DNA from: Clostridium moniliforme | GTDB lineage: Bacteria; Bacillota; Clostridia; Clostridiales; Clostridiaceae | DNA: 64,000 nt | Assembly (NCBI RefSeq): GCF_017873235.1 | Contig: NZ_JAGGJZ010000002.1 | Location: forward strand, 248,001-312,000 | Reading direction: 5' to 3' | In this document: one piece after another, positions 50,839-60,690 of the stretch | Numbering within the stretch: position 1 is the first letter of the stretch | Layout: each line of letters begins with the position of its first letter | The notes under the pieces: model-generated | Database searches by the model: none | What the model saw: only the letters and a program-made list of their open reading frames with translations | Told to the model about the DNA's origin: nothing | Made by a program: the position numbers and the translations under genes

Positions 50839-53385
50839 ATGTTAAAGAAAACAATAGCAATGGCATTAGTTGTGTCAGCAGTAAGTGGGAATTTATTAAG
50901 TGTAAGCACTTATGCAGCACCTATGAATAAGAATAATACAGAGGTAAATAATATTGAGTTAAGTAATTCACCAAAAATTATGGAAACTGAATTAAAAGAT
51001 GCATATGGAACAGTAGAATATAGAATAAATTATGATACAGCTACAGAGGCTTCAGATAAAGCTATGAAAGATTATATGAAAAATATAAAAGAAGTAGTTA
51101 TAAATGGCAGATCAATTAAAGAAGGGGATAAAGAATTTAATGATATTGGAACTCATTATTATGGAGTAAGTATAGAATCTAAATTATTAACAAAAGAAGA
51201 AAATGAAATAATTATAAAATCTAAAGGTTATAAAGATGTCCTTTTAAAAATTAAAAAAAGTGGAGAACTTGTTAGTGAAAAAGCTTTAGAAACTAAAGTA
51301 GAAAAAGAAAAACCAAAGGAAGAAGCTCCTGTAAAACCATCAGAAAATAATAATGGTGGAGAAAATTTAAATAAAGAAAGTAATCTTACAATTAATGATA
51401 AATTAGAAAATGGAGAATATACATTAGGATTTAGAGCATATAAGGAAAATGACAAAACAGAAACCTCTATGCTTCAAGGAGCTTTTGATAAGAATATAAA
51501 ACTTACAGTTAAAGATGGTAAATATAAATTAAGCTTTTTAAATATTGCATTATCAAATTTTTTATATGATTTTACAATTGGAATAAATAATAAATATACA
51601 AAAAATGTTATGAAACCATATGGAGAATTAGATAATGAAGGAAACCCAACTAAAAAACTTTTTGAACTTGAAATAGATAATTTAAATCCACATAAAGCAG
51701 GGGTATTAGTTAGTGCAATGGGTGGACAATCTACTGATATAGGTAATTTTGATAAATATACAAAATTAGATTTAGTCTTTAACAAGGAAATTAAAAAAGG
51801 TTGGGAAGGTTTTGATGAGGATAGAATTAAAATAGATGATGAAAAGAATTTTAATGATGCATTACGTAGTTTAGGATTAGATACAAATTATGATGGTATA
51901 GTTACAAATGAAGAATTAAGTAAAGCTAAAGGTGAAATTGATTTATCAGGTAAAAAAATTAGAGATATTTCAAGACTATCTAATTTAGGAAGTGAAGTAA
52001 CAGAGTTATATTTAAATGGAAATAAAATAAAAGAAATTCCAAAAGGAGTATTTGATAAGTTAACAAATTTAAAGGTACTATACTTAGATGGAAATAGAAT
52101 AGATATTTTACCTAATGGAGTATTTAAAAATTTAAAAAATATTGAAGAAATTGTATTATCTAGCAATAAACTAAAGGAAATCCAAGAGGATACTTTTAGT
52201 GGATTGGATAAATTAAATTCTATAGGAATAACAAATAACGGAATCAAAAAACTTCCAGATAATATATTTAAAAATCTAAATTCATTAAAAGGATTATATT
52301 TATATGAAAATAATTTAAAAGAATTACCAAAGAGCATAGTAGATTTAAAGGAATTAAAATATTTAAGTGTACAAAAGAATGAATTAGAAAAACTTCCAGA
52401 AGGATTTGAAAACTTAAAAAACATAAAAGAGTTAGATTTATCAGGAAATTACATAAAAGAAATACCAAGTAAAGTTTATGATTCACTTAAAAATTTAGAA
52501 AGCGTAAGATTAACAGACAATGAACTTAAAGAAATACCAAGTAACATAATTGAAACTCACCCTAATTTAAGAGTGTTAGAAATTGCTTTAAACAAAATAG
52601 ATAAATTTCCAAATGTACCAAGTGACTGGAACAAAACTTTGGAAAAGGATCCACAAAAAACTATATCAAATTTAGAGGTAACAGCAAAGGATAATATTAT
52701 AACTTGGAAAGAAGATTTATCAATGTTAGATCTTTTAGCTTGGTATAGAGGACCTATTAATGAAAAAATAACTAATATTTCTGAATACAAAGAATTTTTA
52801 AAAGGAAAAAGTGTTGAGGACTTTTTAAATGGAAAAAATTATGATTGGACTATAAAGACAGAATTACAAAAGAAAGATAAAAATGGAAACTTTGTAACTT
52901 TAATGACTACTTCAGTTGATGATAAATCAGATGAAAATGGTAAGTATGAAGATAAAACTATGAAAAATGGTGATGAGTATAGGGTAGTTAAAACATTATA
53001 TACAAGATCAGTTATGGATAAAAGTATTGCATTTAGAGATAGATCAAATGCTATAGCATTAAAGAAAGAAGAACCAAAGAAGGACTTAGAAAAAGATAAT
53101 AATCTTAATGTTAAACCTAATGAGAATAATAAAATAGATTCTAATGGAAATAACAATAAAGAAAAAAATAAAGACCAAAATGCTAAAGAAGAAAAATTAA
53201 ATAATAATGAAGTAAATAATAAGAAAGATTTAGAAACTAATAAATTAGAAGCAAAGGAAAGTAATAGTTTAATAGAAAATTCTAATAATCAATTACCTAA
53301 AACAGGTTTTGAAGGTATAGGATTGTCTTTAGGAGCTGGCCTTGCAACTATTGGTGGAGTGTTATTAAGAAAGAAAAGAAAGTAA
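50839..53385 (+). CDS. HID-NEAT-LRR surface hemoprotein receptor (IlsA-like), LPKTG-anchored
   Basis: An 848-residue wall protein. Signal peptide 1-27; a DUF1533/hemoglobin-interacting-like domain about 44-150; a NEAT domain about 186-315 with S210-M211 and A293-M294 in place of Tyr ligands; an EF-hand-like DTNYDGIVTNEEL (348-360). About nine leucine-rich repeats follow (366-595, such as VTELYLNGNKIKEIPKGVF), then a beta-rich domain, an Asn/Lys spacer and LPKTG (819-823) with membrane helix and RKKRK tail. B. cereus IlsA joins NEAT and LRR in the same way to bind hemoglobin and ferritin. GGGGGA precedes ATG. Last gene of the heme operon. Confidence 0.92.
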   Translation: MLKKTIAMALVVSAVSGNLLSVSTYAAPMNKNNTEVNNIELSNSPKIMETELKDAYGTVEYRINYDTATEASDKAMKDYMKNIKEVVINGRSIKEGDKEFNDIGTHYYGVSIESKLLTKEENEIIIKSKGYKDVLLKIKKSGELVSEKALETKVEKEKPKEEAPVKPSENNNGGENLNKESNLTINDKLENGEYTLGFRAYKENDKTETSMLQGAFDKNIKLTVKDGKYKLSFLNIALSNFLYDFTIGINNKYTKNVMKPYGELDNEGNPTKKLFELEIDNLNPHKAGVLVSAMGGQSTDIGNFDKYTKLDLVFNKEIKKGWEGFDEDRIKIDDEKNFNDALRSLGLDTNYDGIVTNEELSKAKGEIDLSGKKIRDISRLSNLGSEVTELYLNGNKIKEIPKGVFDKLTNLKVLYLDGNRIDILPNGVFKNLKNIEEIVLSSNKLKEIQEDTFSGLDKLNSIGITNNGIKKLPDNIFKNLNSLKGLYLYENNLKELPKSIVDLKELKYLSVQKNELEKLPEGFENLKNIKELDLSGNYIKEIPSKVYDSLKNLESVRLTDNELKEIPSNIIETHPNLRVLEIALNKIDKFPNVPSDWNKTLEKDPQKTISNLEVTAKDNIITWKEDLSMLDLLAWYRGPINEKITNISEYKEFLKGKSVEDFLNGKNYDWTIKTELQKKDKNGNFVTLMTTSVDDKSDENGKYEDKTMKNGDEYRVVKTLYTRSVMDKSIAFRDRSNAIALKKEEPKKDLEKDNNLNVKPNENNKIDSNGNNNKEKNKDQNAKEEKLNNNEVNNKKDLETNKLEAKESNSLIENSNNQLPKTGFEGIGLSLGAGLATIGGVLLRKKRK

Positions 53386-53426
53386 ATAAAATAAAAAAAT
53401 AAAAATAAATAAAATGCCTTGATTAA

Positions 53427-53465
53427 TAAATATGTACAAGTATTTCTTTACTTGTACATATTTTA
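53427..53465 (+). terminator. terminator of the heme operon
   Basis: AATATGTACAAGTA and TACTTGTACATATT form a 14-base hairpin followed by TTATTTTA. Confidence 0.85.
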
Positions 53466-53470
53466 TTTTA

Positions 53471-53564
53471 GATTAAATAAAACCAAATATTTTTAGTGTC
53501 GTTTTAATATAGTGCAATTATTAAGATAGAGATTTGATTAAATAAAACTAAATATTTTTAGTGT
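53471..53564. repeat. two direct 29-base repeats, 65-base period
   Basis: The segment 53471-53499 (GATTAAATAAAAC ... TTTTTAGTGT) recurs at 53536-53564 with one change (C to T), separated by 36 unrelated bases. It lies between the heme operon terminator and the promoter of the next gene. Function unknown; a pair of regulator sites is the simplest idea. Confidence 0.7.
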
Positions 53565-53624
53565 AATTATAAGGTGATTTATAGTATTAATTGCCTTAAA
53601 TTAAGTGTTAAAAAAACTAATTTA

Positions 53625-53633
53625 TGGTAAAAT
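53625..53633 (+). promoter_or_regulatory. extended -10 promoter of the 230-residue gene
   Basis: TG-G-TAAAAT, 29 bases before ATG 53662; no clear -35 box. Confidence 0.45.
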
Positions 53634-53661
53634 ACTCTTATTAAATAAAAAGGGGCTAGCT

Positions 53662-54354
53662 ATGAATGATATAAAAATATTATATAATCTTAAAGGTAAA
53701 CTTAATATAAGAAAATATATTAATAAAAATAATAAGTGTGAAAAAAAGATAATATTAAAAGACAGTATAATATGTTTTTATAATTTAATTAAAATTAATT
53801 TTCATAAATATAATTTAGAAATAATAGATATATCAAATACTAATGAAAATTTTATAGAGAGAATTTTTAATAAGGAGATAGGGGAAAAAGATAATTTAAT
53901 TATAATTTCTAATAATTTTGGAGATAAAATTATAAATAGTTTAATTAGTAAAAAGAATAAATGTATAGATGTATTCATAGATAAAGAACTAATAAATAGA
54001 ATTGATGATTTGGAACAAAATATATTATTAAGTGAAATATTAAAATTTTTTATTGATTCGTTAAATAAACCTTCTATAAATTTTAAAGGAATGATTTATT
54101 TATCTTTAAAAAATCCTATTAAAGATTGTGGAGTGGGGGTATATAAAATTTTAAGTGAATTAAAAACATTGTATTCGCAAAAGGAAGTAGTAATTAATAT
54201 TTTTAGTGGAAGAAAATTATACCTTGACGATATCTCGTATATAACAGATCCTATATTAGAATATACAAATGCTAAAGCAAAATTTAAAATTAAAAATATA
54301 GTTTTAAAAGAATTAGAAGAAAATTTTATAGTAAATATATTAGGAGTTCAATAG
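53662..54354 (+). CDS. 230-residue protein of unknown function
   Basis: Start ATG 53662 after AAGGGGC; the frame is open from 53605 but lacks a ribosome site there. The protein is soluble, without signal or membrane segment, and very rich in Ile, Asn and Lys. An alternating strand-helix pattern is visible (NLIIISNNFGDKIINSLI, CIDVFIDKELINRIDDLEQNILLSEILKFFIDSL, KGMIYLSLKNPIKDCGVGVYKILSELKTLY). No catalytic motif is recognised. Its stop codon lies within the loop of its own terminator. Confidence 0.6.
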   Translation: MNDIKILYNLKGKLNIRKYINKNNKCEKKIILKDSIICFYNLIKINFHKYNLEIIDISNTNENFIERIFNKEIGEKDNLIIISNNFGDKIINSLISKKNKCIDVFIDKELINRIDDLEQNILLSEILKFFIDSLNKPSINFKGMIYLSLKNPIKDCGVGVYKILSELKTLYSQKEVVINIFSGRKLYLDDISYITDPILEYTNAKAKFKIKNIVLKELEENFIVNILGVQ

Positions 54355-54372
54355 AACTCTTTTTTATTTTAA
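54343..54372 (+). terminator. terminator overlapping the stop codon
   Basis: GAGTTC-AATA-GAACTC followed by six Ts and TATTTTA; the gene's TAG stop is in the loop. Confidence 0.75.
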
Positions 54373-54580
54373 AAAATATATTGATGATAAATTAACGAGA
54401 AAATTAATTATTTAATTTAATTAAGTGCAAAATATATGCTTGTTAACTTAATTAACTTAAATAATTCTTTAGAAAATTAAATATAATTGTTGTTTAATTG
54501 TTAATGTTATAACATAAGTGTGAAATTAATAACAAAAATAAATTTTAAATTTGAATAGAAATAAAAGGAGGAATTTATTA

Positions 54581-55648
54581 ATGGACATCTTAAGCATTTT
54601 AGGAAAAACATTAACGGATAACGCAATTATCGGAGCAATTTTTTCATCAATAGCAATTATTTTCTTAGGATTTTATTTAAGAAAGAAAAACATAATAAAT
54701 GATGGAGCATCAAAAATATTAACAAAGGTAGTTCTATCAGTAGCAATCCCTGCTCTTGCATTAAAATCATTCCTTGTAGATATAAACAAGAAGAGCATGC
54801 AAGAAGGAATTAATATTTTAATATGGGGATTTGTAATTTACATATTACTTATAATTATTACTAAATTAATTTACTCAAAATATAAAGGTGATAAACAAGA
54901 CGCATTAAGAGTATTAACAGTATTTGGTTCAACAACATTTTTTGGAACACCAATAGTACAAGCTGTTTATGGACCAATAGGAGTTATGTACTCATCAATA
55001 TTTAACATAGCTTATAGAGTATTCCTTTATTCATATGGATATATTAAAATGTCTGGAGTAAAAATGGACAAGAACAATATGAAGAAAAATTTAAAGACTA
55101 TGTTCTTAAATCCAGTTATTATTGCAACATTTTTAGGATTATTTATTTGGTTATTCCAAGAGTCACTACCACAAGTTGCAGTAGCTACAAAGGCAGGAGT
55201 TAAAAACTATGCATTCTTAAGAATTGACCAAACATTACCATGGCTTTATAAACCATTAACTTATTTAAGTGCATTATGTTCACCACTTGCTTGGCTTGCA
55301 ATAGGAGCTAAACTTGCAACTATTCCATTTAAAGAAGCAATGGCTTCAAAGGACTCATGGTTATACAGCATTCAAAAGGTAATAATAGTACCATTAATAA
55401 ATATTGTATTACTATATATATTAAATGTAACAGGAATATTACCAGTTTCATATGTAGGACTAGCTACTATAGTAATTATGATGGCAGCACCAACTGCTAC
55501 AGTTGCAGCAGCATATGCTATAAGCTTTGATAAAGAATCACTTCTTTCATCAAATTGTTCATTATTATCAACAATAGTTGCAGTATTTGCAATGCCATGT
55601 TGGATTGTTGTATTAGAAGTAATTAAAAACTTAGGATTATTTGTTTAA
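54581..55648 (+). CDS. AEC-family permease (malate/auxin carrier type)
   Basis: A ten-helix membrane carrier of 355 residues from ATG 54581 (AAGGAGG 9 bases before). AEC family signs are FYLRKKNIINDGASKILTKVVLSVAIPALALKSFL at the N-terminus, FGTPIVQAVYGPIG, and VIMMAAPTATVAAAYAI near the end. Bacterial AEC proteins carry malate, malonate or lactate. The D-lactate dehydrogenase gene 22 bases downstream and the CitA/CitB-type sensor pair that follows suggest a dicarboxylate or lactate carrier. Codons are unusually C-rich and optimal, a sign of high expression. Confidence 0.88.
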   Translation: MDILSILGKTLTDNAIIGAIFSSIAIIFLGFYLRKKNIINDGASKILTKVVLSVAIPALALKSFLVDINKKSMQEGINILIWGFVIYILLIIITKLIYSKYKGDKQDALRVLTVFGSTTFFGTPIVQAVYGPIGVMYSSIFNIAYRVFLYSYGYIKMSGVKMDKNNMKKNLKTMFLNPVIIATFLGLFIWLFQESLPQVAVATKAGVKNYAFLRIDQTLPWLYKPLTYLSALCSPLAWLAIGAKLATIPFKEAMASKDSWLYSIQKVIIVPLINIVLLYILNVTGILPVSYVGLATIVIMMAAPTATVAAAYAISFDKESLLSSNCSLLSTIVAVFAMPCWIVVLEVIKNLGLFV

Positions 55649-55670
55649 TATATAAAAGGAGATGGCTTAT

Positions 55671-56669
55671 ATGTCAATTAAATTAGTTTGTTTTGGAGTT
55701 AGAGAAACAGAAGTAGAATTTTTCCACAAATTAAATAATTACGGATATGATTTAAAACTTATAAATAAAGGATTAAATCATGAAAATGTAAAAGAAGCAA
55801 TTGGGGCTGAAGCTATTATGGTTAGAGGTAACTGTATGGCTGATAGACAAAATTTAGAATTATTAAGTAAACACGGTTTAAAATATGTACTTACAAGAAC
55901 AGTAGGATTTGATCATGTAGATTTAGAAGCAGTTAAGGAACTTGGATTAAAATCTGCAAGAGTTCCTGGATATTCACCAAATGCAATATCAGAACTTGCT
56001 GTAACTCTTGCAATGATGCTTTTAAGACATACTGCATATACAGTTAATAGAACTAAAGATAAAGACTTTACAATTGATGCAACTATGTTTAGTAAAGAAA
56101 TTAGAAATTGTACAGTAGGAATAATAGGAGCAGGTAGAATAGGTCTTACAACTGCTAAACTTTTTAAAGGATTAGGAGCTAAAGTTATAGCTTATGATGT
56201 ATTCCAAAGTGATGCGGCAAAGGAAATAGTTGAATTTGTAAGCGAAGATGAATTAATTCAAAGATCAGATGTTATATCAATTCATATGCCATACATTAAA
56301 GGAGTTAACTATCATTTTGTAAATGATGAATTCATTTCAAAAATGAAAGATGGAGCAATTCTTATAAATACAGCAAGAGGAGAACTTCAAGATTTAGAAG
56401 CAGTAATTAAAGGTATTGAAAGTGGAAAAATCGGTGGATTTGGATCAGATGTACTTGAAGGAGAAAGTAAGGTATTCTTTAAAAATCTTAATGGACAAGA
56501 AGTTGAAGATAAGAATGTAGAAAAACTTATTGGAATGTTCCCTAAAGTATTACTTACTCCTCATATGGGATCATATACAGATGAAGCCTTAACAAATATG
56601 ATTAGTATTTCATATGATAATTTAAATGAGTATTTAACAGAAAATAAATGCAAAAATGCAATAGCTTAG
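55671..56669 (+). CDS. D-lactate dehydrogenase (D-2-hydroxyacid dehydrogenase)
   Basis: NAD-dependent reduction of pyruvate to D-lactate. From ATG 55671 (AAAGGAG with 9-base spacing; the ATG at 55662 abuts the ribosome site) it has 332 residues. The NAD loop is G153-A-G155-R-I-G158 with D176 for the adenosine ribose. Catalytic residues are R236 (NTARGE), the Glu in FGSDVLEGE, and H298 in LTPHMG. GYSPNAISELAV is the usual D-LDH helix. It is co-transcribed with the AEC carrier. VanH-like enzymes look alike, but no D-Ala-D-Lac genes are near. Confidence 0.92.
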   Translation: MSIKLVCFGVRETEVEFFHKLNNYGYDLKLINKGLNHENVKEAIGAEAIMVRGNCMADRQNLELLSKHGLKYVLTRTVGFDHVDLEAVKELGLKSARVPGYSPNAISELAVTLAMMLLRHTAYTVNRTKDKDFTIDATMFSKEIRNCTVGIIGAGRIGLTTAKLFKGLGAKVIAYDVFQSDAAKEIVEFVSEDELIQRSDVISIHMPYIKGVNYHFVNDEFISKMKDGAILINTARGELQDLEAVIKGIESGKIGGFGSDVLEGESKVFFKNLNGQEVEDKNVEKLIGMFPKVLLTPHMGSYTDEALTNMISISYDNLNEYLTENKCKNAIA

Positions 56670-56679
56670 TATAATAAAT

Positions 56680-56720
56680 AGTCTCACTTGTTAATAATTA
56701 ACTAGTGAGGCTACTTTTTT
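56680..56720 (+). terminator. terminator of the AEC/D-LDH operon
   Basis: GTCTCACT and AGTGAGGC with inner GTTAAT/ATTAAC pair to form a stem, followed by six Ts. Confidence 0.75.
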
Positions 56721-56789
56721 ATTGTTTGTAGAAATTAATATTAATATGTATAATTTAATATATTAAACTGTATTTAAGGAGAATTAAAC

Positions 56790-58325
56790 ATGAGTTTTAA
56801 AACAAGAGTTAGAAAGCGAAGTATATTAATAGCTGCAATACCGTTAATATTAACCTTTGCTTTTTTTATGAATCTGAGAGTTGAAGATATGAATAATCAA
56901 ATAAAAAAAGATTTAAAAGAAATTGCTTATGTTGTATCAAATACTCCTTTAGTAGAAGAAAAATTATATAAAAAAGAAAATGATTTTTCAATTGAAAAAT
57001 ATGTGGAGAATTACGTGAATAAATTCGATAATGTTGATATTATTGTTGTTGGTGATATGACTGGAGAAAAATATTCACATTTAGATAAAAGTCAGATAGG
57101 TAAAAAGTTTGTAAATCCAGATAATAAAGATGTAATAAAATATGGCAGCAGTTATTATTCAACTATGAAAGGATCTATGGGCGTTACATTTAGGTATTTT
57201 GAACCTGTTTATTATAATGGACATCAAGTTGGATTTGTAATGGTTGGAAAATATTTAAAAGATGTTGAAGCAGTAACTAGAAAAAGTCTTCTTGTTGCAT
57301 TATTACTTTTTATTGTAGTAATGATTATAACTATTTTTTTATCAGAAAATTTTGCAAGAAAAATAAAAAGAGAAATGTTAGGGATGGAACCTGATGAAAT
57401 TGCAAGACTTTATAGTGAAAAGAAAATAATATTAGATTCAATAGAAGAGGGAGTTATTGCAATAGATATTGAAAATAAAATTCTAGAAATAAATGATAAT
57501 TGCCTTAAAATGTTTGATAACTTAAATATAGATGAACTTATAGAAAAGTTATCTTCATATATAGATAAACATGAAGCGGTAAAGATGAAGGAAATAACTT
57601 TATCAGGTGAAAAGGTATTTACAAGTTTAAGCTTTATAAAGGAAAAAGAAAAATATTTAGGAGCTGTAATAACATTAGTAAAAAGTGAAAATATAAATAG
57701 AATAGCAAGAGAAATAACAGGAATTGATGGTGTATTAAAAAATGTTAGAGCAAATGTTCATGAGTTTAAGAATAAGCTTCATGTAATACTTGGATTAATA
57801 AATTTAGAAGAGTACGAAGAGGCAAAAAAATATATTGCTAATTGTCAAAAGGAAGTTTTAGAAAATTCAACTAATGTAGCAAATATAAAGGATAATTTAA
57901 TAAGTGCAGTACTTATTAGTAAAAAATTAATTGCAAAGGAAAGAAATATAGATTTTATAATCGATAAAAATTCATATATGGAAGAAAAGCATGGAAATAT
58001 TTCTTCAATTGATTTAATAACTATTCTTGGAAATCTTATAGAAAATGCTTTTGATGCTTGTAGTGAAAATGAAGAAGAAAGTACGGTAAAAGTATTTATA
58101 GATGAAAATGACAAAGAGATAGAAATAGAAGTAAGTGACAATGGAAATAAAATAAATAAATATATTAAAGATAGGCTATTTGAAAATGGTGTAAGTTCTA
58201 AAGGGCAGGGACGTGGAATAGGTTTATCAACTGTTAAGGGAAGGGTAGATTTATATGGTGGAACTATAGAGATTAAAGAATATAGAAAGCATAAGAAATT
58301 TAAGATTATAATAAAAAGGATGTGA
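56790..58325 (+). CDS. CitA/DcuS-family sensor histidine kinase
   Basis: A 511-residue membrane sensor. Helix 1 (about 11-30), an extracellular PAS-like (PDC) domain about 31-168 that in relatives binds citrate, malate or other carboxylates, helix 2 (about 168-186), a cytoplasmic PAS (about 205-295) and the kinase core. The phospho-His is H324 in NVHEFKNKLHVILGLI; the N box is ILGNLIENAFDAC and the G box GQGRGIGLSTVKGRV. The response regulator gene starts 5 bases after its stop. Position behind the AEC carrier and D-LDH suggests control of those genes, as MaeK (YufL) does for malate carriers. Confidence 0.9.
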   Translation: MSFKTRVRKRSILIAAIPLILTFAFFMNLRVEDMNNQIKKDLKEIAYVVSNTPLVEEKLYKKENDFSIEKYVENYVNKFDNVDIIVVGDMTGEKYSHLDKSQIGKKFVNPDNKDVIKYGSSYYSTMKGSMGVTFRYFEPVYYNGHQVGFVMVGKYLKDVEAVTRKSLLVALLLFIVVMIITIFLSENFARKIKREMLGMEPDEIARLYSEKKIILDSIEEGVIAIDIENKILEINDNCLKMFDNLNIDELIEKLSSYIDKHEAVKMKEITLSGEKVFTSLSFIKEKEKYLGAVITLVKSENINRIAREITGIDGVLKNVRANVHEFKNKLHVILGLINLEEYEEAKKYIANCQKEVLENSTNVANIKDNLISAVLISKKLIAKERNIDFIIDKNSYMEEKHGNISSIDLITILGNLIENAFDACSENEEESTVKVFIDENDKEIEIEVSDNGNKINKYIKDRLFENGVSSKGQGRGIGLSTVKGRVDLYGGTIEIKEYRKHKKFKIIIKRM

Positions 58326-58329
58326 TAAT

Positions 58330-59010
58330 ATGAAGAAAGTTGTCATTGTTGAAGATGATCCAATGGTAGCTCTTATAAATAAAAAGTATGTTGAAATGAT
58401 TGATGGATTTAAAGTAATAGGAACAGTTTCTAATAAAGAAGATCTTATAAAAATTTTAAATGAAAATGATGTATCACTAATTTTAATGGATGTTTACTTA
58501 CCAAAGGAGAATGGAATACAAATTTTAAGATATATTAGAAATATGGGAATATTGACTGAAGTAATTATGATGACTGCAGCAGATAATTCAGAGGAAATAA
58601 AAACAGCTTTTGCATATGGTGTAATAGATTATCTTATAAAGCCTTTTGAATTTGATAGATTTAAGAAAGCTATTGATAAATATAATAAAAAGAGAAAGCT
58701 TTTAGGAGAAGATAAATTAGATCAAAGTACAGTAGATAGAATATATAATGATACTAATTCTAATGATGATAAAATAAATGAATTACCAAAGGGAATAAAT
58801 AGAAATACATTAAATAAAATATATGATGTTATAAAAAGTGATAATAAGGAATTTTGGACTATAAGACAAATATCTAATTTAACTGGAGTAAGTAATGTAA
58901 CAATAAAAAAATATATAGATTATTTGGAAAGTATAGATGAGGCTATAGTTACAATAGATTATGGAAATATTGGAAGACCAGAATATAAATATACATTTAA
59001 ACAAAAGTAA
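58330..59010 (+). CDS. CitB/DctR-family response regulator
   Basis: A 226-residue partner of the preceding kinase. Receiver 1-120 has E8-D9-D10, phospho-acceptor D54 in LILMDVYLP, and the conserved Lys in YLIKPFEF. The C-terminal about 80 residues carry a helix-turn-helix (FWTIRQISNLTGVSNVTIKKYIDYLES) as in CitB/MalR/DctR. Translationally linked to the kinase by a 4-base gap; GGATGTG gives the ribosome site. Ligand and targets unknown; the upstream carboxylate genes are the prime candidates. Confidence 0.9.
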   Translation: MKKVVIVEDDPMVALINKKYVEMIDGFKVIGTVSNKEDLIKILNENDVSLILMDVYLPKENGIQILRYIRNMGILTEVIMMTAADNSEEIKTAFAYGVIDYLIKPFEFDRFKKAIDKYNKKRKLLGEDKLDQSTVDRIYNDTNSNDDKINELPKGINRNTLNKIYDVIKSDNKEFWTIRQISNLTGVSNVTIKKYIDYLESIDEAIVTIDYGNIGRPEYKYTFKQK

Positions 59011-59163
59011 TAAATTATAGAAATATTGCGTTAATATGTATACAATATTATTAAAAATTAAAAGATATTTTTAATAATATACAAATTTACAATAGAATTG
59101 ATTTGTGCAATAATATAATTTGTTGTAAAAGAATATAAATTTAGGTTAAATAAAGGAGATATT

Positions 59164-60666
59164 ATGAAGATAGGATTTGATCACAAAAAATATTTAGAAG
59201 AACAATCTAAGTACATACTAGAGAGAGTTAATAATTATGATAAGTTATATTTAGAATTTGGTGGAAAGTTACTTCAAGACCTTCATGCTAAAAGAGTATT
59301 ACCAGGCTTTGATGAAAATGCTAAAATAAAATTATTACATAAATTAAGAGAAAAAGCTGAAATAGTAATTTGTGTTTATGCAGGGGATATAGAAAGAAAT
59401 AAAATAAGAGGAGACTTTGGTATTACATATGATGCTGATGTTTTAAGACTAATTGATGAATTAAGAGCATATGATTTAGATGTTAATAGTGTTGTTATAA
59501 CAAGATATGATGATCAACCTGCTACTAAAATATTTATAAATAAACTTGAAAGAAGAGGAATTAAAGTATATAAGCATAGAGCAACTAAAGGATATCCAAC
59601 AGATGTTGATACTATAGTAAGTGATGAAGGATATGGAAAAAATCCTTACATAGAAACAAGTAAACCAATAGTTGTAGTTACTGCACCAGGACCTGGAAGT
59701 GGAAAGCTTGCAACGTGTTTAAGTCAACTTTATCATGAAAATAAGAGAGGAAATGTTGCTGGATATTCAAAATTTGAAACTTTCCCAGTATGGAATGTTC
59801 CATTAAAGCATCCTCTTAATATTGCATATGAAGCTGCAACTGCAGATTTAAAAGATGTTAATATGATAGATTCATTCCATTTTGATGCTTATAATAAAGT
59901 TGCTGTAAATTATAATAGAGATATTGAAAGCTTCCCAGTTTTAAAAAGAATAATAGAAAAAATAACAGGAGAAGAATCTATTTATAAATCACCAACAGAT
60001 ATGGGTGTTAATAGAGTTGGTTTTGGAATTATAGATGATGAAGTTGTAAAAGAAGCATCAAGACAAGAAATTATAAGAAGATATTTTAAAACAGCTTGTG
60101 AATATAAAAAAGGATATGTTGATAAGGAAACATTCCAAAGAGTTTCACTAATAATGAGTGAGTTAAACTTAAAGGAAGATGATAGAAAGGTTGTTATTAA
60201 GGCTAGAGAAAAATCTGAACAACTTAAAAAGATTCAAGATAATAAAGAAATTTGTCCAGCTGTAGCAATTGAACTTGAAGATGGAACAATTTTAACAGGA
60301 AAAACTTCAGAAGTTATGGAAGGAACAGCAGCTGTTATAATTAATACAATAAAACATTTTGCTAATATAGATGACAATATTCACTTAATTTCACCAGTAA
60401 TATTAAATCCTATAATAAATTTAAAAAGAGAAACTTTAGCTTCAAAAAGACCAGCACTTTCTTGTGATGAAGTTCTTATGGCATTAAGTATTTGTGCAGC
60501 TACAAACCCTATGGCCCAAGTTGCTTTAGAAAAACTTCCAATGTTAAATGGAGCACAAGCTCATTCAACTACAATAATTAGTAATAATGATGAGCAAACA
60601 TTTAGAAAACTTGGAATAGATATAACTTGTGATCCAGAATATCCAACAGAAAATTTATTCTACTAA
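59164..60666 (+). CDS. DUF1846-family protein
   Basis: A 500-residue cytoplasmic protein matching DUF1846 in length and in its opening ([54 protein letters not shown]). The family has a P-loop-like core; [23 protein letters not shown] (about 170-192) is the nucleotide-binding-like segment here, with [19 protein letters not shown] near the end. The function is unknown in spite of solved structures; a link to nucleotide or phosphate metabolism is only presumed. AAAGGAG precedes ATG. Monocistronic. Confidence 0.9.
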   Translation: MKIGFDHKKYLEEQSKYILERVNNYDKLYLEFGGKLLQDLHAKRVLPGFDENAKIKLLHKLREKAEIVICVYAGDIERNKIRGDFGITYDADVLRLIDELRAYDLDVNSVVITRYDDQPATKIFINKLERRGIKVYKHRATKGYPTDVDTIVSDEGYGKNPYIETSKPIVVVTAPGPGSGKLATCLSQLYHENKRGNVAGYSKFETFPVWNVPLKHPLNIAYEAATADLKDVNMIDSFHFDAYNKVAVNYNRDIESFPVLKRIIEKITGEESIYKSPTDMGVNRVGFGIIDDEVVKEASRQEIIRRYFKTACEYKKGYVDKETFQRVSLIMSELNLKEDDRKVVIKAREKSEQLKKIQDNKEICPAVAIELEDGTILTGKTSEVMEGTAAVIINTIKHFANIDDNIHLISPVILNPIINLKRETLASKRPALSCDEVLMALSICAATNPMAQVALEKLPMLNGAQAHSTTIISNNDEQTFRKLGIDITCDPEYPTENLFY

Positions 60667-60690
60667 AAGCATAAAGTAATTTAAATAAAG

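Noticed and set aside
53471..53564. CRISPR-like array (29-base repeats, 36-base gap)
   Set aside because: Only two units, AT-rich sequence unlike clostridial CRISPR repeats, no leader or cas genes nearby.
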